Shown: positions 1-6,778 of the stretch, piece after piece | Numbering within the stretch: the stretch's first letter is position 1 | How the letters are laid out: each line of letters starts with the position of its first letter | Source: Bacteroidetes bacterium QS_8_64_10 | GTDB taxonomy: Bacteria; Bacteroidota; Rhodothermia; Rhodothermales; Salinibacteraceae | Direction of reading: 5' to 3' | Length of the DNA: 10,404 nucleotides | NCBI GenBank assembly: GCA_003022505.1 | Contig: PXTQ01000075.1 | Location: 1 to 10,404 of the forward strand | Notes under the pieces: generated by a model | What the model was told of the DNA's origin: nothing | Databases searched by the model: none | The model's input: the letters and a program-made list of their open reading frames with translations, nothing else | Made by a program: the position numbers and the translations under genes

Positions 1-124
1 CCCAATCCGTGGGATTTGAGTGCGTACCTCGACCTTTTGACCTGTTGGGCTACTCGATCCACAAATGCGACAGTATGCTCACGCTGAAACGCCAACCACA
101 AACAGGAAACCAACAACCATTTGA

Positions 125-580
125 ATGAACGACGCCCCGACGATACACAATCGCAAGGCTCGTTACGACTACGACATCGAGGATACCCTCGAAGCCGGCC
201 TTCGGCTCGTAGGCACGGAGGTTAAGTCGCTACGTGCCGGGAATGCCAACCTGCGGGACGCTTTCTGCGGCGAGGAGGGCGGTGAGATGTACCTCTACAA
301 CGCCCACATCGCGCCGTATCAGCAGGCCGACGAGCACCTGAACCACGACCCGCGCCGCGACCGCAAGCTGCTGTTGCACAAGCGCGAGATCCGGCGCTGG
401 GCGCGCAATGCCGAGGAGCCGGGCGTCACCATCGCGCCGCTCAAGATCTACTTCCGCGACGGCAAAGCGAAGGTGCAGATCGGGCTGGCGAAGGGCCGCA
501 AAAAGCACGACAAGCGCCGCGCCATCAAGGAGAGGGAAGAGCAGCGGCGCATGAAGCAAATCGAGCACGAGTACCGGTAG
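125..580 (+). CDS. smpB: SsrA-binding protein SmpB
   Basis: SmpB binds tmRNA (SsrA) and delivers it to stalled ribosomes, so that the unfinished protein is tagged for proteolysis and the ribosome is released. The 151-residue protein has the usual family length and all its landmarks. The start NRKARYDYDIEDTLEAG is followed by GTEVKSLRAG (about residues 30-39), the NAHIAPY strand (59-65), DPRRDRKLLLHKREI (75-89), and the basic tail GRKKHDKRRAIKERE (124-138), which in the family becomes helical in the empty mRNA channel. The ATG at 125 is chosen because the conserved core begins within ten residues of it; no clear Shine-Dalgarno lies ahead. The 124 bases upstream hold no gene I recognise: one frame is open from the left edge to a TGA at 85-87, too short to identify. 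It is the only plus-strand gene here. Identification is very secure. Confidence 0.97.
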   Translation: MNDAPTIHNRKARYDYDIEDTLEAGLRLVGTEVKSLRAGNANLRDAFCGEEGGEMYLYNAHIAPYQQADEHLNHDPRRDRKLLLHKREIRRWARNAEEPGVTIAPLKIYFRDGKAKVQIGLAKGRKKHDKRRAIKEREEQRRMKQIEHEYR

Positions 581-604
581 GTGCGCGGCAGCGAGTCGTG
601 CCGG

Positions 605-3241
605 TTACTGCTCGTTCTGATGCGGCGTCTCGATCAGTTTGGGCAGGAGGCGCCAGGCGAAACCCGCGCCGCATAGCAGTACGACTCCCGTGGTCCAGAT
701 GGGGGAAACGTCCAGCCACGTGACCAGCGCAACGGGAAGGAGGAAGGGAACGCTGATCCGGACAGCGCGCCCGTAGGGACGCAGGCCCAGTTGCACGGGC
801 ACTCGACTGATGCGCAAGAGCGCCGCGCCGTGAAGGAGACGTCCCGCTACCCCAGCCACTCCGAGAGCGAGTAGGGCGGTGTGCACGTTGCCCGTCATGC
901 CTCCGGCTGCCAGCGCCGTCGTCTGCAAAACGAAAAGCACGGCGCTCATCATGAGATCCAGTCGCTGGCGCTCCAGCACGTCGAACAGCACCGTCAGCGG
1001 CGAGACGATGGAGGAGAGCATAATCCAGGGGCCGATGAAGCGCAGGTACTCGCCGGCGAGCCGCCAGCTTTTGCCGAGCACCACGGCGAACACGTCTGGG
1101 CCGGCCAGCATCAGCGCCAGCGTGGGAAACAGAGACACCTCTGCCAGCCGTGCGTGCACACGATGCGCGAGCGGTCGAAGCGCGCCCTCACGAGCAGCCT
1201 CCGCACTGTGGGCGAAAAACACGTTGCCTACCGACTGTCCCAGCAGGCCGAGTGGAGCAGCCAGCGCAAGGGAGGCCCGCCCGTATCGACCCACGGTCGC
1301 TTCGTTGAAGAAAAACAGCAACAGCAAGAAGGGAAGACGTGAAGCCAATGTGTTTAGCAGAACCGACGGCATCGTGAAAAACGGGAAGCGCCGGTACCGA
1401 CGCGCCACGCGCCGGAGGCGTGACCAGCGAAAAGCGCGGTAAAACAGCTGCAGGCCGTCACGCAGGGCAATCATGATCACGTAGAAGAGCGCGGCGGCGA
1501 TCAATCCAAGCAGATAGCCGCCGAGCAGTCCGCCCGCCCCTACCGTCAAGAAGACGGCGAACAGAATGCGGCTTCCCTGCGCCACGGCGGCCCGGCCCGC
1601 GCGGCCGACCGACAGTAGCGAGAACTGTTTCCGGCGCGTCAGCCAGTAGCGTGCCAGCTTGTCACTAAGTACGGCGAGCAGCGCCGGCGGCAGGAAGAAA
1701 AGCCAGTTGCTGATCGTGCCATAGCCCCATTGCGAAAGCCAGGGCCGGACCGCAAGTGTCGCTCCGCTGAAGAACACGGCGGCCCCACACGCCAGCGTGA
1801 GCGCCAGCGCGACGATGCTCGCCGCGTCACGTTCATCGTCTGGCAGCAAGACGGCGGGATCGAAGCGCAACGTCGCCAGCGGTATGAGCAACACGACGAC
1901 CGACACGAGCACGTCCAGGGTGCCGAAGGCTGCCTGCGTATAGAGCCGCGTCAGCACGGGCTGGGCCAGATACGTTAGCGCCATTGCCGCGCCCGATCCC
2001 GTGGCGACCGTCGCCACGGCGCGTCGGAAGCTGCCGGCGGCCAGGTAGCGACGCAACCACAGGCGAACGCGTTCGATCATAGCTGCGGAGAGCCTTCGGA
2101 AGGAGACGCGGCGGTTGCCGGGCGCGGCAAGGTGCGCGTAGTCGATGTAGAGTGGTTGTTCGACGCCCTGAAACAGCGCGCTAATGTCATGAAAAGCGGG
2201 CAAAGGGGAAAGCTTGCGATCTGCGAGAGCGTAGGTGCGATGGTACAAATCGCGCAGGGGTTCTTCAATCTCGCGTGCCTTGCGTTGCTCGTAGTCCGTG
2301 AGCGGTTTATGCTCGAAGCTGACAGGTTGCCAGTAGAACAGCGTGGAAAATCCGTAGGCCCGTCCCAGTCCTCGCACGAGTCGCATGTTGGCGCGGTACG
2401 TTCGCACCACGCGCTTCGCCTGTTTCCGGGTGCGCGTCGTGTCGAATTCAGCGGTAGTCGTATTTTCCTCAACGTCCGGGTGCATCTCGTCTGGGATGAT
2501 GCGCTGGACCAGGGCCGCGGTGTTCGAGACGCGCAGCGTGTTCAGGGCGAAGTTCCAGGCCAGGTCGCCGTAGCGGTGGGTTTTCGTCAGATTGAACTCG
2601 CGCCGGCGGTTCCAGGCGTTGTGCGGCGTAGCCGGATCCTCGTGCATGTAGCCGGAGGAGACGTCGTTGACGCCGTCGTAGAATATGACCACGTCGGGTA
2701 CGTTGCCGCGCCGGAGCTGGCGCACGAGTGACACGACTTCCTGCGAGCTGAGAAATCCGCTCTCGCCAAAGTTCGTCACGCGCGCACTACGACCTCGTTC
2801 AGTCAGATAGCGACCGAGCAGAGACGGAATCGTGCGGCTGTCGCGCGCGCCCGTGCCCCAGAGCGTCGAGCCGCCGAACACGAACACGTCCAGCGCAGCC
2901 GAGTCCGGGGTGGGGCGACCGGGATAGGTTGTGCGCCGTCGGCCCAGCGAATCGATGTTGATGTAGGTTCCCTCGAAGGGGCCGCGCCGCCAGTGCACGT
3001 AGGGTTTCCATCCTACATAGATGGATCGAAGCTCCTGAAAATACGCACGGGGCCAGGAAGCGCCGTCGTAGACGTCGGCCTGAGCGCGCGGGTCGGGCGG
3101 CAACTCCGTCCAGCCGGCAGCCGCGAGGACGAGCCAGCTACCGGCTTCTACCATCAAGATGAGCGCCAGCGTGACGCCCGCGATGAGCCAGCCCGTTTTG
3201 AAGGCGCGCAGGAGGCGGCGCAGCGTAGAGCGGAGCGTCAT
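605..3241 (-). CDS. SGNH-hydrolase domain fused to Wzx/MATE-type polysaccharide flippase
   Basis: This 878-residue protein looks like two proteins in one frame. Residues 1-45 are a basic N-terminus and one membrane segment (about 18-42). Residues 115-395 are an SGNH/GDSL-type domain: FGGSTLWG with candidate nucleophile Ser125, NFGESG (Asn157, Gly159), YDGVNDV (Asn192), and DYAH giving Asp367 and His370. Such domains often add or remove acyl groups on cell-surface glycans. Residues 400-878 resemble lipopolysaccharide O-unit flippases, with roughly 12-14 hydrophobic segments, the early family pattern LTRLYTQAAFG...LRFDPAVLLPDD (430-469), and FIGPWIMLSSIVSPLTVLF (735-753). A second ATG at codon 388 (position 2080) would give a 491-residue flippase, a normal length for the family. 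The ATG at 3241 is used because it precedes the signal-anchor; no Shine-Dalgarno is visible. It starts 35 bp after the methyltransferase remnant and is probably co-transcribed with it. The domain calls are firm. Whether the fusion is real is less certain. Confidence 0.85.
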   Translation of the reverse strand: MTLRSTLRRLLRAFKTGWLIAGVTLALILMVEAGSWLVLAAAGWTELPPDPRAQADVYDGASWPRAYFQELRSIYVGWKPYVHWRRGPFEGTYINIDSLGRRRTTYPGRPTPDSAALDVFVFGGSTLWGTGARDSRTIPSLLGRYLTERGRSARVTNFGESGFLSSQEVVSLVRQLRRGNVPDVVIFYDGVNDVSSGYMHEDPATPHNAWNRRREFNLTKTHRYGDLAWNFALNTLRVSNTAALVQRIIPDEMHPDVEENTTTAEFDTTRTRKQAKRVVRTYRANMRLVRGLGRAYGFSTLFYWQPVSFEHKPLTDYEQRKAREIEEPLRDLYHRTYALADRKLSPLPAFHDISALFQGVEQPLYIDYAHLAAPGNRRVSFRRLSAAMIERVRLWLRRYLAAGSFRRAVATVATGSGAAMALTYLAQPVLTRLYTQAAFGTLDVLVSVVVLLIPLATLRFDPAVLLPDDERDAASIVALALTLACGAAVFFSGATLAVRPWLSQWGYGTISNWLFFLPPALLAVLSDKLARYWLTRRKQFSLLSVGRAGRAAVAQGSRILFAVFLTVGAGGLLGGYLLGLIAAALFYVIMIALRDGLQLFYRAFRWSRLRRVARRYRRFPFFTMPSVLLNTLASRLPFLLLLFFFNEATVGRYGRASLALAAPLGLLGQSVGNVFFAHSAEAAREGALRPLAHRVHARLAEVSLFPTLALMLAGPDVFAVVLGKSWRLAGEYLRFIGPWIMLSSIVSPLTVLFDVLERQRLDLMMSAVLFVLQTTALAAGGMTGNVHTALLALGVAGVAGRLLHGAALLRISRVPVQLGLRPYGRAVRISVPFLLPVALVTWLDVSPIWTTGVVLLCGAGFAWRLLPKLIETPHQNEQ

Positions 3242-3276
3242 GACGGGGATGTGCTGCTACGAGCGAGTGCGGCGCA

Positions 3277-3483
3277 TTAGGCCGCTGGCTTCTTTTGGAT
3301 GAGGTAGTCGAATCGATAGTGCGCGTGGAGAAAAGAATCCGGTTGCGAGAGCAGCGTACCGTCCGCTTCCATCTCGTCGCAAATGCGGGCTAACTCCTCC
3401 CGGTGCCAGAACTTACCCATTCGGTTGGTACCGCGCATCCGCGCAAGGAAGTGCCGGAAGCGCGACCAGTAGCAGGCGCTCGT
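3277..3483 (-). pseudogene. Out-of-frame C-terminal remnant of the methyltransferase
   Basis: Reading the minus strand one base forward of the preceding methyltransferase frame gives 68 codons, from just after an in-frame TGA (3484-3486) to a TAA at 3277-3279. The translation includes YWSRFRHFLARM, then GTNRMGKFWHREELARICDE, and ends in AHYRFDYLIQKKPAA. The MGKFW and AHYRFDYLI patterns are typical C-terminal features of this methyltransferase type, so this is the missing end of the gene upstream. The frame change lies at about 3455-3483. The strand leading from motif IV into the usual PGGR...GD.P loop is also not recognisable, so several codons appear lost in addition to the shift. A pseudogene, an assembly error or a recent mutation would all look like this. 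Confidence 0.75.
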
Positions 3484-3898
3484 TCATCGCGTGGACTACG
3501 CGGCGTCCTTTCTGGTACGTGTCGAAATACTGAAAGGAAAAGTAGCACAGAATCTTGTCGAATGCCTCGCGGACGGAAGCTTCGAGGCGCATGGCGTTCC
3601 CTTCCCGAAACGTCACATTTGCGGGCTGGTCGGAGCGGGCGTTTCCCACTTGCACGGGAGAAAGATCGACGCCCGTGACATGGCGGCAACGTGAGGCCAG
3701 GTGGCGCGTGAGAACGCCGTTGCCGCAACATACGTCCAGCAGCGTGTCGGTTTCTTGGAGAGAAAGTTTGCGGGCGATGTCGTCTGCGATGGCATCGAGC
3801 CTGGCTTCGGGAGCGGCCTCATTAAGAGAACGACCTACCTGCTGATGCGGATCGGCGTGGCGAGCCTTTTCATCCCAGAAGTCTTTCCAGTTGATCAC
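3413..3898 (-). CDS. Class I SAM-dependent methyltransferase, N-terminal part (frame broken)
   Basis: A Rossmann-fold methyltransferase that would use S-adenosylmethionine; the substrate is unknown. The frame opens with a GTG at 3898 (MINWKDFWDEKA, a typical start for this family) and is 161 residues long. The SAM-binding motif LLDVCCGNGVL is at residues 53-63, the acidic end of strand 2 is GVDLS (76-80), and a motif IV-like stretch, ILCYFSFQYF, is at 116-125. After about residue 142 the sequence stops resembling a methyltransferase and ends in an unrelated tail at the TAA at 3413-3415. The true C-terminus continues in another frame (next entry), so the gene carries a frameshift, probably with some lost codons. 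It starts 15 bp after the FemAB-like gene and belongs to the same transcription unit. Its place among an acyltransferase, an SGNH protein and a flippase suggests a surface-glycan or lipid substrate, which is an inference. Confidence 0.8.
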   Translation of the reverse strand: MINWKDFWDEKARHADPHQQVGRSLNEAAPEARLDAIADDIARKLSLQETDTLLDVCCGNGVLTRHLASRCRHVTGVDLSPVQVGNARSDQPANVTFREGNAMRLEASVREAFDKILCYFSFQYFDTYQKGRRVVHAMNERLLLVALPALPCADARYQPNG

Positions 3899-3913
3899 GC
3901 CGATTGAATCCGA

Positions 3914-4921
3914 TTAGCGAAGTCGACGGACAGTGTCCAGAAGGTGCATTTCGGGACGGGTAGCGTGTTCGACGCGAAAGTAAGAGATTAGCTCCGGCCC
4001 GAACCGTCGCTTGAATTCGGTGATGGAGGGCGTATTGGCGCCCACGAAGTCGAATTGGCTCAGCCCGTCGCCCACGAGATCACGGAGAGCCGCGCCCAGC
4101 AGTACGGTCATAGCGGGTCCTGGACGACTCCCGACGAGCCAGTAGTAGGCGGCGTCTTCATCGTGCAAAGCTGCCAATGCCCCCTCAATCTCATTCACTT
4201 TCTGGTTCCTCACCCTGAAGAAACGCACGAGGCCGGTTTCTTGCAAACGGCGAGCGAAAGCGGCCATTCGTTCGGGGGGAAGCGGGGGCGTATCATCATG
4301 ACGCGCGTAGCTTGCAGCGCACAAGTCCGCAGCCTGACGCGCGGTGCGCTCGGAGGCTCGCGTTTCGACCGGAAAAGACGAGTCGTGCTTGCGAAACGCG
4401 CGGCGCGTGCTGCTCGACCAGCCGGCATGAACCTCGGTGCTCGTATCCAAAGGGAGGCGCTGCGTGTAGCGCGGCGTGACCTGCCAACCGGCCCACTGGA
4501 AAGCGCGCACGTCCGATAGCGACGGATGCAGCAAGAAGGAGAGCGCGTGGTAGTGCTCCTCCAGCAACTCGATGAGCGCATCGAGCGGCGAGCGCCGGTG
4601 GTTGATGTCCGTCTCGCGGAGCGGCGGATCGAACAAAAACGACGTGTACGCCGTGAGTGGCGGCACGACGACGCGGCGGTACGGGCCGAGCGGCTTCTCG
4701 TAGCAAAGCACACCGCCGATTAGGCGCTCGCCGTCGCTATCGTTGTCGTAGACGCCCGCGAGCCGGTAGTCCAGACCCAGCACGTCGCGGACGGCTTCGG
4801 CGTACGCCAGCGTCGAGAACGGCGTAGCCTGCTCCGAGCGCTCCAGCAGGTCGGCCCAGTCCCGACGCACGGCTTCGTCGGCGGGATCGAGGAACGTAGC
4901 ACGAGGTGACGCAGCAGACAC
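3914..4921 (-). CDS. FemAB-like / GNAT-fold acyltransferase
   Basis: A 335-residue protein of the FemAB/CelD-like GNAT superfamily (Acetyltransf_6 type). Relatives attach amino acids or acyl groups to peptidoglycan precursors or exopolysaccharide sugars; the substrate cannot be told here. The N-terminal half has the family pattern PFSTLAYAEAVRDVLG (34-49) and a GERLIGGVLCYEKPLGPYRRVVVPP strand pair (about 64-88). The C-terminal half has the basic helix SSSTRRAFRKHD (169-180), the strand AYYWLVGSRPGPAMTVLLGAAL (258-279), and the closing signature FDFVGANTPSITEFKRRFG (290-308), the most diagnostic part. The start is a GTG at 4921: an in-frame TAA lies six codons upstream and no ATG intervenes. 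A second GTG at codon 18 is possible but would cut conserved sequence. It heads the likely operon with the methyltransferase and SGNH-flippase genes and begins 67 bp after hslU ends, so it may share hslU transcription. Family confidence is good; exact function is unknown. Confidence 0.85.
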   Translation of the reverse strand: MSAASPRATFLDPADEAVRRDWADLLERSEQATPFSTLAYAEAVRDVLGLDYRLAGVYDNDSDGERLIGGVLCYEKPLGPYRRVVVPPLTAYTSFLFDPPLRETDINHRRSPLDALIELLEEHYHALSFLLHPSLSDVRAFQWAGWQVTPRYTQRLPLDTSTEVHAGWSSSTRRAFRKHDSSFPVETRASERTARQAADLCAASYARHDDTPPLPPERMAAFARRLQETGLVRFFRVRNQKVNEIEGALAALHDEDAAYYWLVGSRPGPAMTVLLGAALRDLVGDGLSQFDFVGANTPSITEFKRRFGPELISYFRVEHATRPEMHLLDTVRRLR

Positions 4922-4946
4922 GCGGACCGTTATACGTTAACTGTTG

Positions 4947-4989
4947 AACGCGAGAACGCGCAACGCGCCAACCCGAAACGCGGAAACGC
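4947..4989. repeat. Degenerate AACGC repeat, 7-8 bp period, directly after hslU
   Basis: AACGC starts at 4947, 4955, 4962, 4977 and 4985, and a degenerate copy (AACCC) at 4970. The steps are 8, 7, 8, 7 and 8 bases, that is a 15-bp unit holding two copies, present about three times. It fills most of the 67-bp spacer and touches the hslU stop codon. It forms no hairpin and has no T-run, so it does not look like an intrinsic terminator. Its role is unknown. Confidence 0.7.
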
Positions 4990-6437
4990 TAAAGAATGTA
5001 CTGGCTCAGGTCGCGGTTTTGCGCGATGGAGCTGAGCTTGTCCTCCACCATGTCGGCGTCCACCAGAACCGAATCGTCGTGTTTTTCGTCCGGCACCTCG
5101 AAGAGAATATCTTCCAGCAGCGTCGTCATGATGGTGTGCAGCCGCCGCGCACCGATGTTTTCGACCTCCATGTTGACCTCGGCGGCCGTGTGCGCAATCT
5201 CGCGCACGGCGGCGTCGGTAAACTCGATGTCGACGTCCTCGGAGGCCAGAAGCGCGCGGTACTGCTTGAGAAGCGCGTTTTTGGGCTGCTTCAGGATGTT
5301 GTAGAAATCCTCCTCGTCGAGGTTGTTGAGTTCCACGCGGATCGGGAAGCGGCCCTGAAACTCCGGAATCAGCTCGCTGGGCTTGGAGATGTGGAACGCG
5401 CCGCTGGCGATAAAGAGAATGTGGTCGGTCTCGACGATGCCGTACTTGGTGTTCACCGTCGCGCCCTCCACGATGGGCAGCAGGTCGCGCTGCACGCCCT
5501 GGCGCGACACGTCGGCGCTCTGCCCGCCGCCGCCTCCGCCGCCGGATCCGCCGGAGGAGCGCGCCGCCACCTTGTCGATCTCATCGACGAACACGATGCC
5601 CGCCTGTTCGATGCGCTCGATGGCTTCCTCCTGCACCTTGTCGGAGTCGATGAGCTTCTGCGCCTCCTCTTTGGTCAGCAGCTCGCGCGCCTCGTCGACG
5701 GTCACGCGGCGCGTCTTTTTCTGCCCGCCGCCGTCCAGGTTGCCCAGCATCTCTTGCAGATTCATGCCCATCTCTTCCATCCCCATCGGGCCGAACACCT
5801 GGAGCATCGAGTTTTGCGGATCGGAGCTGACCTCGATCTCGATCTCGCGGTCGTCCAGCTCGCCCGCCTTAATTTTCTCACGGAACTTCTGACGAGTGCG
5901 CTCGCGTGGGGCGTGCTCGTCGCTTGCGGCGTCGCCGGCGTCGGCTTCGTCGGGATCATCCTGCGTGTGAATGACGAAGCCGGGGCCGCTCGTGGTGGAG
6001 GCGGATTGCTGCTCCTCGGCGGGGGGCACTAGCTCGTCCAGGATGCGCTCCTCGGCCAGCTCGCGGGCGCGGTCCTGCACGTCCTCGCGGTGCTCGTCCT
6101 CCACCATGTTGACGGCGCGGTCGGAGAGGTCGCGGATGATCGATTCCACGTCGCGGCCCACGTAGCCGACCTCGGTGAACTTGCTGGCTTCCACCTTGAT
6201 GAAGGGCGCGTCGGCGAGGCGGGCGAGGCGGCGGGCGATCTCCGTCTTGCCTACGCCCGTCGGACCGATCATGATGATGTTGTTCGGCATGATCTCCTCG
6301 CGCATCTCTTCGGGCGCGTGGCGGCGACGCCAGCGGTTGCGCAGCGCGATAGAGACGTTTTTCTTGGCGTCGTCCTGGCCGATGATGTACTTGTCCAGCT
6401 CTTCGACGATCTGGCGCGGGGTCAGTTCTTCTTGCAT
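4989..6437 (-). CDS. hslU: ATP-dependent protease HslUV, ATPase/unfoldase subunit HslU
   Basis: HslU is the hexameric AAA+ ATPase that unfolds substrates and threads them into the HslV peptidase in the cytoplasm. The 482-residue protein is complete, with LTPRQIVEELDKYIIGQ at the start, Walker A GPTGVGKT (58-65), the pore loop GYVG (91-94), a charged intermediate domain (about 110-245, acidic at 158-175), Walker B VFVDEID (282-288), PEFQGRFPIR (358-367) with the probable arginine finger, and the sensor-2 region GARR (429-432). The C-terminal end is DLSQYIL, matching the family tail that docks into HslV. The ATG at 6437 directly precedes the conserved core. An unusual glycine-rich run (296-305) follows Walker B. 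hslU is separated from hslV by the NYN gene and a 386-bp gap, so it probably has its own promoter there; none was recognised. Confidence 0.97.
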   Translation of the reverse strand: MQEELTPRQIVEELDKYIIGQDDAKKNVSIALRNRWRRRHAPEEMREEIMPNNIIMIGPTGVGKTEIARRLARLADAPFIKVEASKFTEVGYVGRDVESIIRDLSDRAVNMVEDEHREDVQDRARELAEERILDELVPPAEEQQSASTTSGPGFVIHTQDDPDEADAGDAASDEHAPRERTRQKFREKIKAGELDDREIEIEVSSDPQNSMLQVFGPMGMEEMGMNLQEMLGNLDGGGQKKTRRVTVDEARELLTKEEAQKLIDSDKVQEEAIERIEQAGIVFVDEIDKVAARSSGGSGGGGGGGQSADVSRQGVQRDLLPIVEGATVNTKYGIVETDHILFIASGAFHISKPSELIPEFQGRFPIRVELNNLDEEDFYNILKQPKNALLKQYRALLASEDVDIEFTDAAVREIAHTAAEVNMEVENIGARRLHTIMTTLLEDILFEVPDEKHDDSVLVDADMVEDKLSSIAQNRDLSQYIL

Positions 6438-6493
6438 CAGCAGAGGGTGGGTTCGTGGACGAATGAAACTGACGATTCAGTCAGGCAGAAAGC

Positions 6494-6502
6494 GGGGGGG
6501 GG
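6494..6502. repeat. Nine-G homopolymer (C9 on the hslU strand)
   Basis: An uninterrupted run of nine G, read as nine C on the minus strand, lies 57-65 bases upstream of the hslU ATG. Tracts of this length can change in length during replication. Placed in a promoter or leader, such a change could alter spacing and hence expression of hslU. No other homopolymer run of this length was noticed in the window. Confidence 0.8.
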
Positions 6503-6513
6503 ACCTGCTATGT

Positions 6514-6530
6514 AGGCGTTTACTACGCCT
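6514..6530. repeat. Small inverted repeat (6-bp stem, 5-base loop)
   Basis: AGGCGT, loop TTACT, then ACGCCT form a perfect 6-bp hairpin. On the hslU strand it lies about 77-93 bases ahead of the start codon. No T-run follows on either strand, so a terminator is unlikely. Its shape (AGGCG-TTAC-containing loop-CGCC) resembles the hairpin at 6762-6778. Confidence 0.55.
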
Positions 6531-6672
6531 TTGGCTCCGTTAGTCGCTACGCTCGTTTCCTCTAACAACACGCAATAAGCCCTCCACCGTAGATCGTAGG
6601 TCGTAAGATGCAGCATGAGTGGGTCCGCAAAACGTCTGCGGCCCCGGACGATGGACCACGGACGGCCGACGA

Positions 6673-6718
6673 CCGCGTAAACGCCCAGAATTCGTCCGCG
6701 TAAACGCCCAGAATTCGT
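6673..6718. repeat. Perfect 23-bp tandem duplication
   Basis: Two adjacent identical 23-bp copies (6673-6695 and 6696-6718) share the core GTAAACGCCCAGAATTC. There is no spacer and no third copy, so it is not a CRISPR array. Perfect identity suggests a recent duplication or slippage. It lies in the gap between the NYN gene and hslU, outside any supported coding sequence. Confidence 0.9.
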
Positions 6719-6724
6719 CAACCG

Positions 6725-6739
6725 TCGTTCGTCGAACGA
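6725..6739. repeat. 15-bp palindrome (7-bp arms, 1-base centre)
   Basis: TCGTTCG, T, CGAACGA is a perfect inverted repeat with a single central base, immediately after the 23-bp tandem duplication. The near-absent loop favours a site for a dimeric DNA-binding protein over an RNA hairpin, but no regulator is known and a chance occurrence is possible. Confidence 0.5.
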
Positions 6740-6761
6740 GATACCGGATAATTTTTGCTCA

Positions 6762-6778
6762 GGCGCTTACGTTGCGCC
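6762..6778. repeat. Small inverted repeat downstream of the NYN gene (5-bp stem)
   Basis: GGCGC, loop TTACGTT, then GCGCC lie 46-62 bases beyond the NYN stop codon. On the NYN transcript strand the stem is followed by an A-rich, not T-rich, stretch, so it does not meet the usual intrinsic-terminator pattern. It is similar in shape and loop to the 6514-6530 hairpin. Confidence 0.4.

Noticed and set aside
1..124. Tail of an upstream gene entering from the left edge
   Set aside because: Two plus-strand frames are open from the edge for 28 and 41 codons, but neither translation resembles a known C-terminus and such lengths occur by chance.
2077..2472. 131-codon minus frame ending at the internal ATG, as a separate SGNH C-terminus
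   Set aside because: Its translation is Arg/Ser/Thr-rich and lacks the DxxH motif, which lies in the main 878-codon frame, so the main frame is the coding one up to and past codon 388.
4944..6032. Long plus-strand open frame (362 codons) antisense to hslU
   Set aside because: It mirrors a certain gene. The translation is rich in Leu, Val, His and Arg with no family features, as expected of the antisense of high-G+C coding sequence.
6673..6718. Possible CRISPR repeats
   Set aside because: Two copies directly adjoining with no spacer, and no cas-like gene nearby.
6437..6721. 94-codon minus frame just upstream of hslU, its stop overlapping the hslU ATG
   Set aside because: It runs through the 23-bp tandem duplication and the G9 tract, has no domain, and the start/stop overlap is easily fortuitous.
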